Part shown: piece after piece, positions 23,587-31,147 of the stretch | Position numbering within the stretch: the first letter of the stretch is position 1 | Layout: the number at the start of each line of letters is the position of its first letter | Assembly (NCBI GenBank): GCA_044237845.1 | Contig: JBIIEL010000016.1 | Location: forward strand, 1-43,833 | Reading direction: 5' to 3' | Source: QFOX01 sp044237845 | GTDB lineage: Bacteria; Pseudomonadota; Alphaproteobacteria; Rickettsiales; UBA3002 | Length of the DNA: 43,833 bases | The notes under the pieces: generated by a model | The model's input: the letters and a program-made list of their open reading frames with translations, nothing else | Databases searched by the model: none | What the model was told of the DNA's origin: nothing | Made by a program: the position numbers and the translations under genes

Positions 23587-24545
23587 AGACGCCGTCTTTT
23601 TGGCAATATAACGGCCTTACAAGCGCCCTGCTCACGCCGCTTTCCTGGCTCTATGGCATCGGTGCTGCGCTTGATCGCAGCCTCACCACTGCTGAGCGCG
23701 CACCACTACCGGTCATCAGCATCGGCAATGTCACCGCCGGGGGTGCGGGCAAAACGCCGACCGCACTCGCACTCGCCCCACTGCTCGAGGAAATCGGAGC
23801 GGTGCCGCATTATCTCACCCGCGGCTACGGCGGCGACAGCGCACGCGTTGCCCACCGCGTCACCGCGGCAGATGGCTGGCAGCAGGTCGGCGACGAAGCC
23901 TTGTTGCTCGCTTCCCGCGCGCCCACCTGGGTCGGGCGCGACCGTTTTGCCTCCGCCATCGTCGCCGAAAAAGCAGGCGCGACGATTGCGATCTGCGACG
24001 ACGCACTCCAGCATCACGCGCTGGCGAAAGACCTCTCACTGCTGGTTATCGACGGGCCTTATGGCATCGGCAACGGGTGTCTACTACCAGCCGGGCCGCT
24101 GCGCGAGCCCCTCGCTGCCGCGCTTGCCCGCTGCCACGGCGTCGTGCTCATTGGCGAGGACGCGCACAACCTCGCCGCACATATCACCCTTCCCGTCTTC
24201 CGCGCGCAGCTGGTGCCCGAGGGCGATCTCAGTTGGTTGATGCAAGGCACGTGGATGGCCTTCGCAGGCATCGGCCGACCAGAAAAATTCTTCGACAGCC
24301 TCCGCCGCGCAGGCGCGACCCTCGCGGCCACCCACGCCTTCCCCGACCATCATCCCTATAGCGACACCGACCTCGCCACCCTCACCACCGAAGCCAAACG
24401 CCTCGGTGCGAAGCTCATCACCACGGAAAAAGACGCCGTGAAATTCACCACCGCCGAACGCGCACACATCGCCACCCTGCCCGTCACCCTACGGTTTGAG
24501 GACGCCCCCGCCTTCGCCGCATTCCTGCGGCAGAAGCTCGCCTGA
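23583..24545 (+). CDS. lpxK: Tetraacyldisaccharide 4'-kinase
   Basis: Phosphorylates the 4' position of the lipid A disaccharide to form lipid IVA, upstream of WaaA in the pathway. The 320-residue protein has an N-terminal membrane-associated helix, a P-loop in ISIGNVTAGGAGKTPTALAL, then LTRGYGG, VGDEALLLA and the active-site DDALQHH (DDG(F/L)QH in most members, so Ala replaces Gly here). Near the end, LITTEKDAVKF is typical. The ATG overlaps the waaA stop. Confidence 0.94.
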   Translation: MKTPSFWQYNGLTSALLTPLSWLYGIGAALDRSLTTAERAPLPVISIGNVTAGGAGKTPTALALAPLLEEIGAVPHYLTRGYGGDSARVAHRVTAADGWQQVGDEALLLASRAPTWVGRDRFASAIVAEKAGATIAICDDALQHHALAKDLSLLVIDGPYGIGNGCLLPAGPLREPLAAALARCHGVVLIGEDAHNLAAHITLPVFRAQLVPEGDLSWLMQGTWMAFAGIGRPEKFFDSLRRAGATLAATHAFPDHHPYSDTDLATLTTEAKRLGAKLITTEKDAVKFTTAERAHIATLPVTLRFEDAPAFAAFLRQKLA

Positions 24546-24549
24546 CCCC

Positions 24550-24577
24550 TTGCATTTTTCTGTAGAAGCCCTACATA
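24550..24577 (+). promoter_or_regulatory. Candidate promoter, leaderless arrangement, for the 24584 gene
   Basis: TTGCAT (24550-24555) and TACATA (24572-24577) are 16 bp apart and the ATG follows 6 nt later. The -35 box and spacing are identical to the candidate infA promoter. No Shine-Dalgarno is seen in the 38-nt gap after lpxK. Confidence 0.4.
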
Positions 24578-24583
24578 ACCCGC

Positions 24584-24934
24584 ATGCACCCGATGTTACT
24601 TTTACTCCTCGCTCTCGTGACGCCATTCGCGCTCGGCGCAACATTGCTGCTGCCAGCTTATGCTGGCATCGCGAGCGCGTCCTACCTCATTTACAGCGCC
24701 AGCGGCAACGCTGCCCCACTCCTTGCCAAACTCACGGATGTATTTTACATCGTCGAGGTGTATCATCAGCTATTCGCGCACTGGGTGGCTAATAAATCGG
24801 CGGTAAGCCTACTCACCTACACCGCGCCACTTCTGCTGTTACCGCTCGCTGGGTTCATCATTGCCTTATGGCTGGGGCGTAAGCTCGTGCGTTACCTCAG
24901 CGACATTTTTCACATGTCCGTCTCAGCGAACTAG
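24584..24934 (+). CDS. Small membrane protein of unknown function
   Basis: A 116-residue hydrophobic protein with an N-terminal span (MLLLLLALVTPFALGATLL), possibly a second short one (PAYAGIASASYLIYSA), a polar middle, and a strong C-terminal span (TYTAPLLLLPLAGFIIALWL) followed by a basic tail. No family is recognised. It follows lpxK by 38 nt and probably has its own promoter. It ends 14 nt before palindromic element D and is convergent with xseA. A second in-frame ATG three codons on is an alternative start. Confidence 0.6.
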   Translation: MHPMLLLLLALVTPFALGATLLLPAYAGIASASYLIYSASGNAAPLLAKLTDVFYIVEVYHQLFAHWVANKSAVSLLTYTAPLLLLPLAGFIIALWLGRKLVRYLSDIFHMSVSAN

Positions 24935-24948
24935 TATTAGGCGGGTCT

Positions 24949-25072
24949 AGTAACCCATTTTGGCAAAAAAGCGCGATAGCGTGCGATACCGAGAAAATCC
25001 AGTGCACACAGAGTGCATGATTTTTTGAGGGAGGCTCCATCGCAAGCAGATTTGAAGCCAAAATGGGTTACT
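24949..25072. repeat. 120-bp palindromic element, copy D
   Basis: The 124-bp segment is bounded by the perfect 16-bp inverted repeats AGTAACCCATTTTGGC (24949-24964) and GCCAAAATGGGTTACT (25057-25072). At the exact centre is the hairpin TGCAC-ACAGA-GTGCA (25003-25017). Internal arms also pair, for example AAAATC with GATTTT and GCGAT with ATCGC. It lies between convergent genes and its last base belongs to the xseA stop codon (25072-25074). Confidence 0.8.
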
Positions 25073-26484
25073 TAATCGAAAAGCCCCGGCTGCTTCGCAG
25101 GTGCCTTCGCGCTGCGTTTTGTCGGCGTGGGGCTGCCCGCCGCACCCGCATGCAGCACACGCTCGCCGTCATGGAACTGCACGGTGAAGGCGCCTGCCTC
25201 CGGCATCGCGGCGGCGGATTTCATCACCTGTCCGCCCGCATCTTTCACTAGCGCGAAGCCACGTTTCAGCACCGAGAGCACGTTGAGCGATTCCAGCATC
25301 GCCGCGAGATGGTTCACCCGTTGTTCCTCACGCAGCAGCCGCTCATTCAAGAAACGCGGGCTGAGGCTTGCCATCAATCGCTGCAATTTTTCATGCCTCA
25401 GCTGCAAGCTGCGCGGCAGCGCATGCTGCAACCGTTCGCCGAGCATATCGAGCGCCTGCGCCATGCTCGCCACCAGCTGCTGCGGGCGCGGCAACCCGCG
25501 TGCGAGGCCGGTGATGCGCTCATGATGGCGATTCAACAAACTGCGAATGGCGTGGTTGTTCGCGCCCGTTAGCTGCTCCAGTTGCGCCAGCAATTCATCG
25601 CGCACGGGCACCGCCATTTCGGCAGCGGCGGTCGGCGTCGGCGCGCGACGATCCGCCGCGTAATCAATCAGCGTCGTATCCGTTTCATGCCCCACCGCCG
25701 AGATCAGCGGAATGCGTGAGGCCGCGGCAGCACGCACCACCACTTCCTCGTTAAACGCCCATAAATCCTCGATCGACCCGCCCCCGCGCGCGACGATGAT
25801 GACATCGGGGGCCGGGATAGAAGTCTCCCATCTCCCGTCTCCCGTCTCCAGTGATATCTTTTCTTCTTTCTGACGACTGACGACTGACGACTGACGACTA
25901 ATCGCATTAAACCCAGCAATCGCCTCCGCGATTTTTTCTGCCGCACCTGCGCCCTGCACCGGCACTGGCCAGAGCAGGACATGGCGCGGGAAACGATCCG
26001 CAAGGCGATGCAAAATATCGCGAATCACCGCACCGGTGGGCGAGGTAATAATCCCAATCGTCTGCGGCAGAAAGGGCAGCGGTTTTTTGCGCGATGCGGC
26101 GAATAACCCCTCTGCCTCAAGCGCCTTCTTGCGCGCTTCAAGCATCGCCATCAACGCGCCGATGCCTGCGGGTTCCAGGGAATCAATCACCAGCTGATAT
26201 TTCGAGGCGCCGGGATAGGTCGTCAGCTTGCCGGTCGCGATCATTTCCATGCCTGCCTGCGGCTTGTGGGCGAGGCGCGCCATCGTGCCCTTCCACACCA
26301 CCGCGTCGAGAATCGCCTTGTCGTCCTTCATCGTCAGGTAGCAATGCCCCGAAGCGCTGTTCACACTCGCCTTCGAGATTTCCCCGCGCACGCGCACGAA
26401 GCCGAACGTATCCTCGACCATGCGTTTGACATGGCCGGCAATCTCGCTCACACTATATTCGGCTTGATTCTGGATGAAGCTCAT
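25072..26484 (-). CDS. xseA: Exodeoxyribonuclease VII large subunit
   Basis: Catalytic subunit of the single-strand DNA exonuclease ExoVII. The 470-residue protein has an N-terminal OB-fold (YSVSEIAGHVKRMVED, VRVRGEISKASVNSASGHCY) and a catalytic domain with GIITSPTGAVIRDI, RGGGSIEDLWAFNEE and SAVGHETDTTLIDY. A coiled-coil region follows, and a short basic tail ends QPGLFD. Between AGFNAI and PAPDVIIV there are about 27 extra residues (SRQSSVVSRQKEEKISLE and on), encoded by heptamer repeats at 25823-25898. The frame is kept, so the enzyme is probably functional. xseB is not in the window. Divergent from purD with a 58-nt gap. Confidence 0.93.
   Translation of the reverse strand: MSFIQNQAEYSVSEIAGHVKRMVEDTFGFVRVRGEISKASVNSASGHCYLTMKDDKAILDAVVWKGTMARLAHKPQAGMEMIATGKLTTYPGASKYQLVIDSLEPAGIGALMAMLEARKKALEAEGLFAASRKKPLPFLPQTIGIITSPTGAVIRDILHRLADRFPRHVLLWPVPVQGAGAAEKIAEAIAGFNAISRQSSVVSRQKEEKISLETGDGRWETSIPAPDVIIVARGGGSIEDLWAFNEEVVVRAAAASRIPLISAVGHETDTTLIDYAADRRAPTPTAAAEMAVPVRDELLAQLEQLTGANNHAIRSLLNRHHERITGLARGLPRPQQLVASMAQALDMLGERLQHALPRSLQLRHEKLQRLMASLSPRFLNERLLREEQRVNHLAAMLESLNVLSVLKRGFALVKDAGGQVMKSAAAMPEAGAFTVQFHDGERVLHAGAAGSPTPTKRSAKAPAKQPGLFD
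25823..25898. repeat. Two heptamer arrays inside xseA
   Basis: On the plus strand, four 7-mers of the type (G/A)TCTCC(C/A) (25823-25850) are followed by the 20-mer GTGATATCTTTTCTTCTTTC (25851-25870) and four perfect copies of TGACGAC (25871-25898). The 20-mer, reversed, contains GAAAGAAGAAAAGATATC, similar to modules at 32593 and 39921. The insert keeps the xseA frame. Confidence 0.8.
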
Positions 26485-26542
26485 GCGGTAACGCTACAAA
26501 GAATCGCGGCAGCGCGCCAGCAAAACTAGGTACGAGGGACAT

Positions 26543-27805
26543 ATGAAAATTCTGGTCATTGGTTCGGGCGGACGCGAGCACGCGATGGTGCGCCGTCTGC
26601 TCAGCAGCGCGAGTTGCGACTCGGTCGTGTGCGCGCCGGGCAATGCAGGCATCGCCGAGATCGTCGAATGCGTCGATATCTTCGCGCATACGGACATCGT
26701 GAATTACTGCAAAAAGAACGAAATCGACCTCGTTGTTGTGGGGCCGGAAGAACCGCTCGTCATGGGTCTGGCCGACCGCCTGCGCGACGAAAACATCGCC
26801 GTGTTCGGGCCGTCCGAAGCCGGAGCGCAGCTTGAAGCCTCAAAAGATTTCACCAAAAAACTCTGCGATACCTACGGCATCCCCACCGCGCGCTACGCCA
26901 CGTTCGATACGCTTGACGCCGCCAAGGCCTATGTCAACCAGCAGGGTGCACCGATTGTCATCAAGGCCGACGGCCTCGCCGCGGGCAAAGGCGTCACTGT
27001 CGCCACCAGTGTGGGGCAGGCCATCCACGCGCTCGAAGACTGTTTCGGCGGTGCGTTCGGCAAAGCGGGTGCGCGCGTCGTCATCGAGGAATGTATGGAA
27101 GGCGAGGAGGTCAGCTTCTTCGCGTTATGCGATGGTGAAACGGCGGTCGGCTTCGCCAGCGCGCAGGACCATAAACGCGCCTTTGATAACGACATGGGCC
27201 CCAACACGGGCGGCATGGGCAGCTTTTCACCCACCCCGCTCGTCACAGCGGAGATGGAAGACACCATCATGCGCACCATCATCACGCCGACGATGGAGGG
27301 CTTGAAAAAAGAGTGTATCCGCTATGTTGGCGTGCTGTTCGCGGGGCTGATGCTGACGAAAGACGGCCCCAAGCTCATCGAGTATAACTGCCGCTTCGGC
27401 GACCCGGAAACCCAATCCATCCTCGCACGCTTCGATGGTGATCTCGCTGCCTTGCTGATGAGCTGCGCTCGCGGCAAGATCGACCTCAAGCAGCTGCGCT
27501 TCAACCGCGATGCAGTGGTCTGTGTCGTTATGGCCGCGCGCGGTTATCCAGGGGACTATGTCAAAAACACGCCGATTCATCTCGGCAATGCGGTAAGCAT
27601 AGGCGGCGTCGCGATTCACCACGCTGGCACCGTGCGCGTGGGCGAGCAGCTGCTTTCGCGCGGCGGGCGCGTGCTCAACATCGTCGCCGCTGCGGGCAGC
27701 ATTCGTCAAGCGCGCTATCGTGCCTACGAAGCGATCGAAATGATCGACTGGCCAGATGGTTTCTGCCGCCGCGACATTGGGGCAAAAGTGGCAAAAGCGA
27801 GCTGA
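26543..27805 (+). CDS. purD: Phosphoribosylamine-glycine ligase
   Basis: Joins phosphoribosylamine and glycine with ATP in the second step of purine synthesis. The 420-residue ATP-grasp protein starts MKILVIGSGGREHAM and contains VVVGPEEPLVMGLADRL, GPSEAGAQLEASKDFTK, VIKADGLAAGKGV, DHKRAFDNDMGPNTGGMG and YNCRFGDPETQ. GAGGG lies about 6 nt before the ATG. No purine riboswitch or PUR box is recognised in the short gap to xseA. It has no other purine gene nearby. Confidence 0.97.
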   Translation: MKILVIGSGGREHAMVRRLLSSASCDSVVCAPGNAGIAEIVECVDIFAHTDIVNYCKKNEIDLVVVGPEEPLVMGLADRLRDENIAVFGPSEAGAQLEASKDFTKKLCDTYGIPTARYATFDTLDAAKAYVNQQGAPIVIKADGLAAGKGVTVATSVGQAIHALEDCFGGAFGKAGARVVIEECMEGEEVSFFALCDGETAVGFASAQDHKRAFDNDMGPNTGGMGSFSPTPLVTAEMEDTIMRTIITPTMEGLKKECIRYVGVLFAGLMLTKDGPKLIEYNCRFGDPETQSILARFDGDLAALLMSCARGKIDLKQLRFNRDAVVCVVMAARGYPGDYVKNTPIHLGNAVSIGGVAIHHAGTVRVGEQLLSRGGRVLNIVAAAGSIRQARYRAYEAIEMIDWPDGFCRRDIGAKVAKAS

Positions 27806-27830
27806 AGCGAAAGCGCAAAGAGAGAAAATC

Positions 27831-28277
27831 TTATCGGCGCAAGATCTCTAGCAAATTGATATTGCAGCATTCGAGTAGCGTATTGTATCCACCTACTCCA
27901 AAAGAGATTGCCCCCATTATCGAAAGCACAATAATGGGGAGCCATGTTTCCGAGAAAGATACTATCACTGCATCCTCCGTATGGTCGCGGTGATAGAGCA
28001 CACGGACCTCTTTGCCAAGACGGCCTTTCCATGCAGAGCCACTCTTGCTGGCCACACGAAATATTTTTCCGCTATCTTCATATTCCACAATGTTATTGTA
28101 GGTCACTCCACCTTTGCTGGCGCGACGAGCCTGATGATCCACAATTTTTCCGGTGGTGAAAACGGTTTCCCAAGATTGCATGCGGCGCAATGTTTTACGT
28201 AGCATGGATACTGCCAGTGTGCAGAGCAAGAGTCCGATGAAAAGAAAAACAAGTGATATCATAAAATCTTTAGACAT
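27831..28277 (-). CDS. DUF3592 membrane protein
   Basis: A 148-residue protein with a transmembrane helix at each end (LVFLFIGLLLCTLAVSML and LPIIVLSIMGAISFGVGG). A soluble domain between them shows TTGKIVDHQARRASKGGVTY, NNIVEYEDSGKIFRV and VRVLYHRDHTEDAVI, the DUF3592 pattern. Function unknown. The gene is AT-richer than its neighbours. Its start overlaps the yciB stop by 8 nt, so the two are co-transcribed; it is convergent with purD. Confidence 0.75.
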   Translation of the reverse strand: MSKDFMISLVFLFIGLLLCTLAVSMLRKTLRRMQSWETVFTTGKIVDHQARRASKGGVTYNNIVEYEDSGKIFRVASKSGSAWKGRLGKEVRVLYHRDHTEDAVIVSFSETWLPIIVLSIMGAISFGVGGYNTLLECCNINLLEILRR

Positions 28278-28827
28278 CTTTGGTGATGCCGTGGGTGGCG
28301 ACCAGCCGCATCTGCGCGAGGGCGAAGACGATGGTGCAGGTGAACATACCGAAAACTTTAAAATTCACCCAGAAATCGGTGCTGTAGCTCCGCCAGATAT
28401 ATTCGTTGAGTGCGGCGAGGAACAAAAAGAAAAACCCCCAGCGGCGCGAGAGAATCCGCCAGCCTTCATCACTCAGGTGAAAGGCCACGTCGAGCACATG
28501 CTTGAGCAAACCGCGCTTGAACCCATAGACCCCGCCGAGTAGCACCGCTGCAAACAGGCAGTTCACCAGCGTCGGCTTCATTTTGATGAACTGGTCGTCG
28601 TTGAGGGCAATCGAGAGCCCGCCGAGCACCGTCACCAGCACGCCAGAAATGAGGGGGGCGAGGGAGATTTTACGTTCCGCCGCATAGAGCACCGCCATGC
28701 TGATAAGCGTCGTCACAATGAGTGTTGCGGTGGCCGCCATTACCCCCGCCGCCCGGTAGGCAACGAAGAACAGTAGCAGCGGTGCAAGGTCGAGCACCAG
28801 TTTGGCTGTGGCAGGCAGTGGTTTCAT
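28270..28827 (-). CDS. yciB: YciB/IspA septation protein family membrane protein
   Basis: An inner-membrane protein of 185 residues with about five hydrophobic spans (KLVLDLAPLLLFFVAY, AATATLIVTTLISMAVLY, LISGVLVTVLGGLSIAL and others). DDQFIKMKPTLVNCLFAAVL, EGWRILSRRWGFFFLFLAALNEYIWR and FWVNFKVFG are strong family marks. Members are linked to septation and envelope integrity. The ATG at 28827 is chosen because family homology starts at MKPLPATAKLVLDL; the longer frame to 28935 adds unrelated sequence. The ribosome site is weak. Confidence 0.9.
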   Translation of the reverse strand: MKPLPATAKLVLDLAPLLLFFVAYRAAGVMAATATLIVTTLISMAVLYAAERKISLAPLISGVLVTVLGGLSIALNDDQFIKMKPTLVNCLFAAVLLGGVYGFKRGLLKHVLDVAFHLSDEGWRILSRRWGFFFLFLAALNEYIWRSYSTDFWVNFKVFGMFTCTIVFALAQMRLVATHGITKDV

Positions 28828-29030
28828 AGGGTTCGCACTCGCAATGACGCAGATTTGCAGGTCGATACAGGATTTGTCCATATAATAAAAGCAAAAATCG
28901 TGTAGCGATTTGTGGCGCATTAACCATAAATTCATCTTTTTGCTTTATAACGAACATCATGGCGTAGAAAAATTTGACCTGCAAGGCAAAGCTGCGTTTG
29001 AATATAACGATAAACTGCAAGGAGTACGCT
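28828..29030. promoter_or_regulatory. yciB-phoB divergent spacer with an inverted repeat
   Basis: A 203-bp AT-rich region between divergent genes. It holds AAATCG-TGTAG-CGATTT (28895-28911), a 6-bp inverted repeat that could be an operator or hairpin. TTGACC at 28974-28979 and TATAAC at 29003-29008 are too far apart (23 bp) for a standard promoter. I do not see a recognisable Pho box. Confidence 0.35.
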
Positions 29031-29792
29031 ATGTCGTCCGCTGCTGGTAAAGAACAAAAAACCAAAGTCATGATCGTCGAAGACGAAGCCGCGATTGTAA
29101 CGCTGCTGCGCTACAACCTCGAGAAAGAGGGTTTCGCGGTGGTCGCTACCGGTAATGGCGACGAGGCAGTGAACCTCGCCAAGGAACAACGGCCGGATAT
29201 CATCGTGCTCGACTGGATGCTGCCGGGGATGACCGGCGTTGAGATCTGCAAAAACATCCGCTGGCAGAACGAGATTAAAAACACGCCGATTATCATGCTC
29301 TCCGCACGCGGGGAAGAGGGCGACCGTATCCGCGGGCTTGATTCCGGCGCGGACGATTACATGGTGAAGCCGTTTTCACCGCCAGAACTCATCTCGCGCA
29401 TCCGCGCGGTGTTCCGCCGCATCCGTCCCTCGCTGACAGAAAAAACGATGGAGTTCTCGGGCATTGTTCTAGACCTCACCTCACACAAAGCCATTCGCGA
29501 CGGCAACGATGTGCATCTCTCGCCGACGGAGTTCTCGCTGCTCAAATATATGATGGAACATCCGGGTCGCGTGTTCGCGCGCGAGCAGCTGCTCGATTCG
29601 GTCTGGGGGCATGATATTTATGTCGAGCTGCGCACCGTGGATGTGCATGTGCGCCGCCTGCGCAAAGCCCTCAACTACGATGGCAAACAGCCCGACCTCA
29701 TCCGCACCGTGCGTTCGGCGGGCTACGCGCTCGAGGAAAACCCCGGCGGCGCGAACTACGTGAACCCGGATCAGGACGAAGCGGCGGAATAG
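29031..29792 (+). CDS. phoB: PhoB-type response regulator
   Basis: OmpR/PhoB-family DNA-binding response regulator of 253 residues. The receiver domain has VMIVEDEAAIVTLLRYNLE (acidic pocket), the phosphorylated Asp in VLDWMLPGMTG and the conserved Lys in DYMVKPFSPPEL. The winged-helix domain has LSPTEFSLLKYMMEHPGRV, FAREQLLDSVWG and VDVHVRRLRKAL. The N-terminus has about 12 extra residues. The ATG at 29031 has AAGGAG 7 nt upstream. No phoR, phoU or pst gene is adjacent, so the phosphate role rests on sequence resemblance only. Confidence 0.85.
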   Translation: MSSAAGKEQKTKVMIVEDEAAIVTLLRYNLEKEGFAVVATGNGDEAVNLAKEQRPDIIVLDWMLPGMTGVEICKNIRWQNEIKNTPIIMLSARGEEGDRIRGLDSGADDYMVKPFSPPELISRIRAVFRRIRPSLTEKTMEFSGIVLDLTSHKAIRDGNDVHLSPTEFSLLKYMMEHPGRVFAREQLLDSVWGHDIYVELRTVDVHVRRLRKALNYDGKQPDLIRTVRSAGYALEENPGGANYVNPDQDEAAE

Positions 29793-29856
29793 CTGCGCAC
29801 CTGAGCGGGTGGTTTTTCTCGCACAAAAATCTCGCTGAATCGATAGCCTCAAGAAA

Positions 29857-31050
29857 TTACACCCCCGCGAGCAGGGCATCTTTGCTGAGTGTGTAATCAC
29901 TTGCTTCCCATATATTTTCGAGCGCACGGAGTGCGTCGCCGAGCGCTTTGCCTTCCGCCATGCCGCGGGCGAGAAGGTCTTCCGCCGTGATGGGAAACAC
30001 GGGCGGAGTGAAATCATGCGCGAGCTCGACAAACGGCGCGACGGCAATGCCGGGGGTGAGCGCCGCCTGCGTCAGCAACCAATCGAGATAGACGGGCGCG
30101 CCATGCAGCCGCAGCAGGCGCGTGTAAACATGGCGCGGCGCGCTGGCATCGAACGCGGGCAGCGCCACGAGCTGCGCGAGCGTTTGGCTCTCATGCCGCG
30201 AGAGCTTCCAGCGGCTCGCGAGCCACTCGGCATCCGCCGCCGCCGCATTCGGCAGCATCGCAACCACGCGCGCCCAGACGGAGCATTGATACTCCGCCTG
30301 ATGCTCGAACATATGCAGGCGGATCATCGCCGCCGGGGTAATGCTGCGGCCAAATACCAGCGGCGCCACGCCCGTTTCTTCCATCAGCCGCAGCACATAG
30401 GCCGGGTTTTCAGCGGCGAGCAGCTTCTTCATCTCCGCCGCAATCCGCTCCCCCGAGAGCTGCGCAATCATCGCCTTCTTTTCTTTAATCGCCGCGAGCG
30501 CCTCGGCATTGGCCGGCGGTTTTCCGTGCGTGGCGAGGAAACGGAAATAGCGCAAAATGCGCAAGCCATCCTCGGCAATGCGCGTTGCCGCATCACCGAT
30601 AAAGCGCACGGCGTGTGCGGCTAAATCTTTTTCACCGCCGAAATAATCATAGAGCGTTCCCCCCGCATCGATCGATAGCGCGTTGATGGTGAAATCGCGC
30701 CGTGCGGCATCTTCCTCGAAACTATCCGTATAGGCCACCGTGGCGCGGCGGCCATCTGTCGTCACGTCGCGGCGGAGCGTCGTCACCTCCACCATGCGGT
30801 TCGGCAGCACCAGCGTCACCGTACCGTGCGCGATGCCGGTGGGAATCGCTTTCCAGCCTTCCGCTTTGGCAATCTCCATCGTCTGTTCCGGCGTCAGGCT
30901 GCTGGCGATATCGACATCCCACCCCTCGACGCCCATCAGGAAATCGCGCACTGCACCGCCGACCACGCGTGCCGCGCCACCCGCCGCGCGCGTCGCCGCG
31001 AGCAGGCGTTGGATGGGGGCTTCGGTGAGCCATGGCGGGGTGTGGGTCAT
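29857..31050 (-). CDS. cca: CCA tRNA nucleotidyltransferase / poly(A) polymerase family
   Basis: Class II nucleotidyltransferase of 397 residues. The head domain shows RVVGGAVRDFLMG, the metal-binding pair in WDVDIASSL, RRDFTINALSID and FIGDAATRIAEDGLRILRYFRF. In alphaproteobacteria this single-domain form is usually the CCA-adding enzyme; a poly(A) polymerase cannot be excluded by eye. The ATG at 31050 is preferred to a longer frame. The tRNA-Thr in this window already encodes CCA, so the enzyme would act mainly in repair. Convergent with phoB, 64 nt apart, with only a weak CACC/GGGTG-plus-T stem between them. Confidence 0.87.
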   Translation of the reverse strand: MTHTPPWLTEAPIQRLLAATRAAGGAARVVGGAVRDFLMGVEGWDVDIASSLTPEQTMEIAKAEGWKAIPTGIAHGTVTLVLPNRMVEVTTLRRDVTTDGRRATVAYTDSFEEDAARRDFTINALSIDAGGTLYDYFGGEKDLAAHAVRFIGDAATRIAEDGLRILRYFRFLATHGKPPANAEALAAIKEKKAMIAQLSGERIAAEMKKLLAAENPAYVLRLMEETGVAPLVFGRSITPAAMIRLHMFEHQAEYQCSVWARVVAMLPNAAAADAEWLASRWKLSRHESQTLAQLVALPAFDASAPRHVYTRLLRLHGAPVYLDWLLTQAALTPGIAVAPFVELAHDFTPPVFPITAEDLLARGMAEGKALGDALRALENIWEASDYTLSKDALLAGV

Positions 31051-31147
31051 GCGCTCCATCCTGCCCGCCTTCGCCACAAACTGCAAGCAGCGGCGTACAT
31101 GTCATATTGCGCTTGCGCAGAGCAGGGCTTCCCATAACATGTGAACC

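Noticed and set aside
25823..25898. CRISPR array
   Set aside because: Units are 7 bp with no spacers, they lie inside xseA, and there are no cas genes in the window.
26485..26542. Purine riboswitch or PurR site before purD
   Set aside because: The gap is only 58 nt and contains no recognisable aptamer or PUR box.
28974..29008. Promoter TTGACC ... TATAAC for phoB
   Set aside because: The spacer is 23 bp, too long for a standard sigma-70 promoter.
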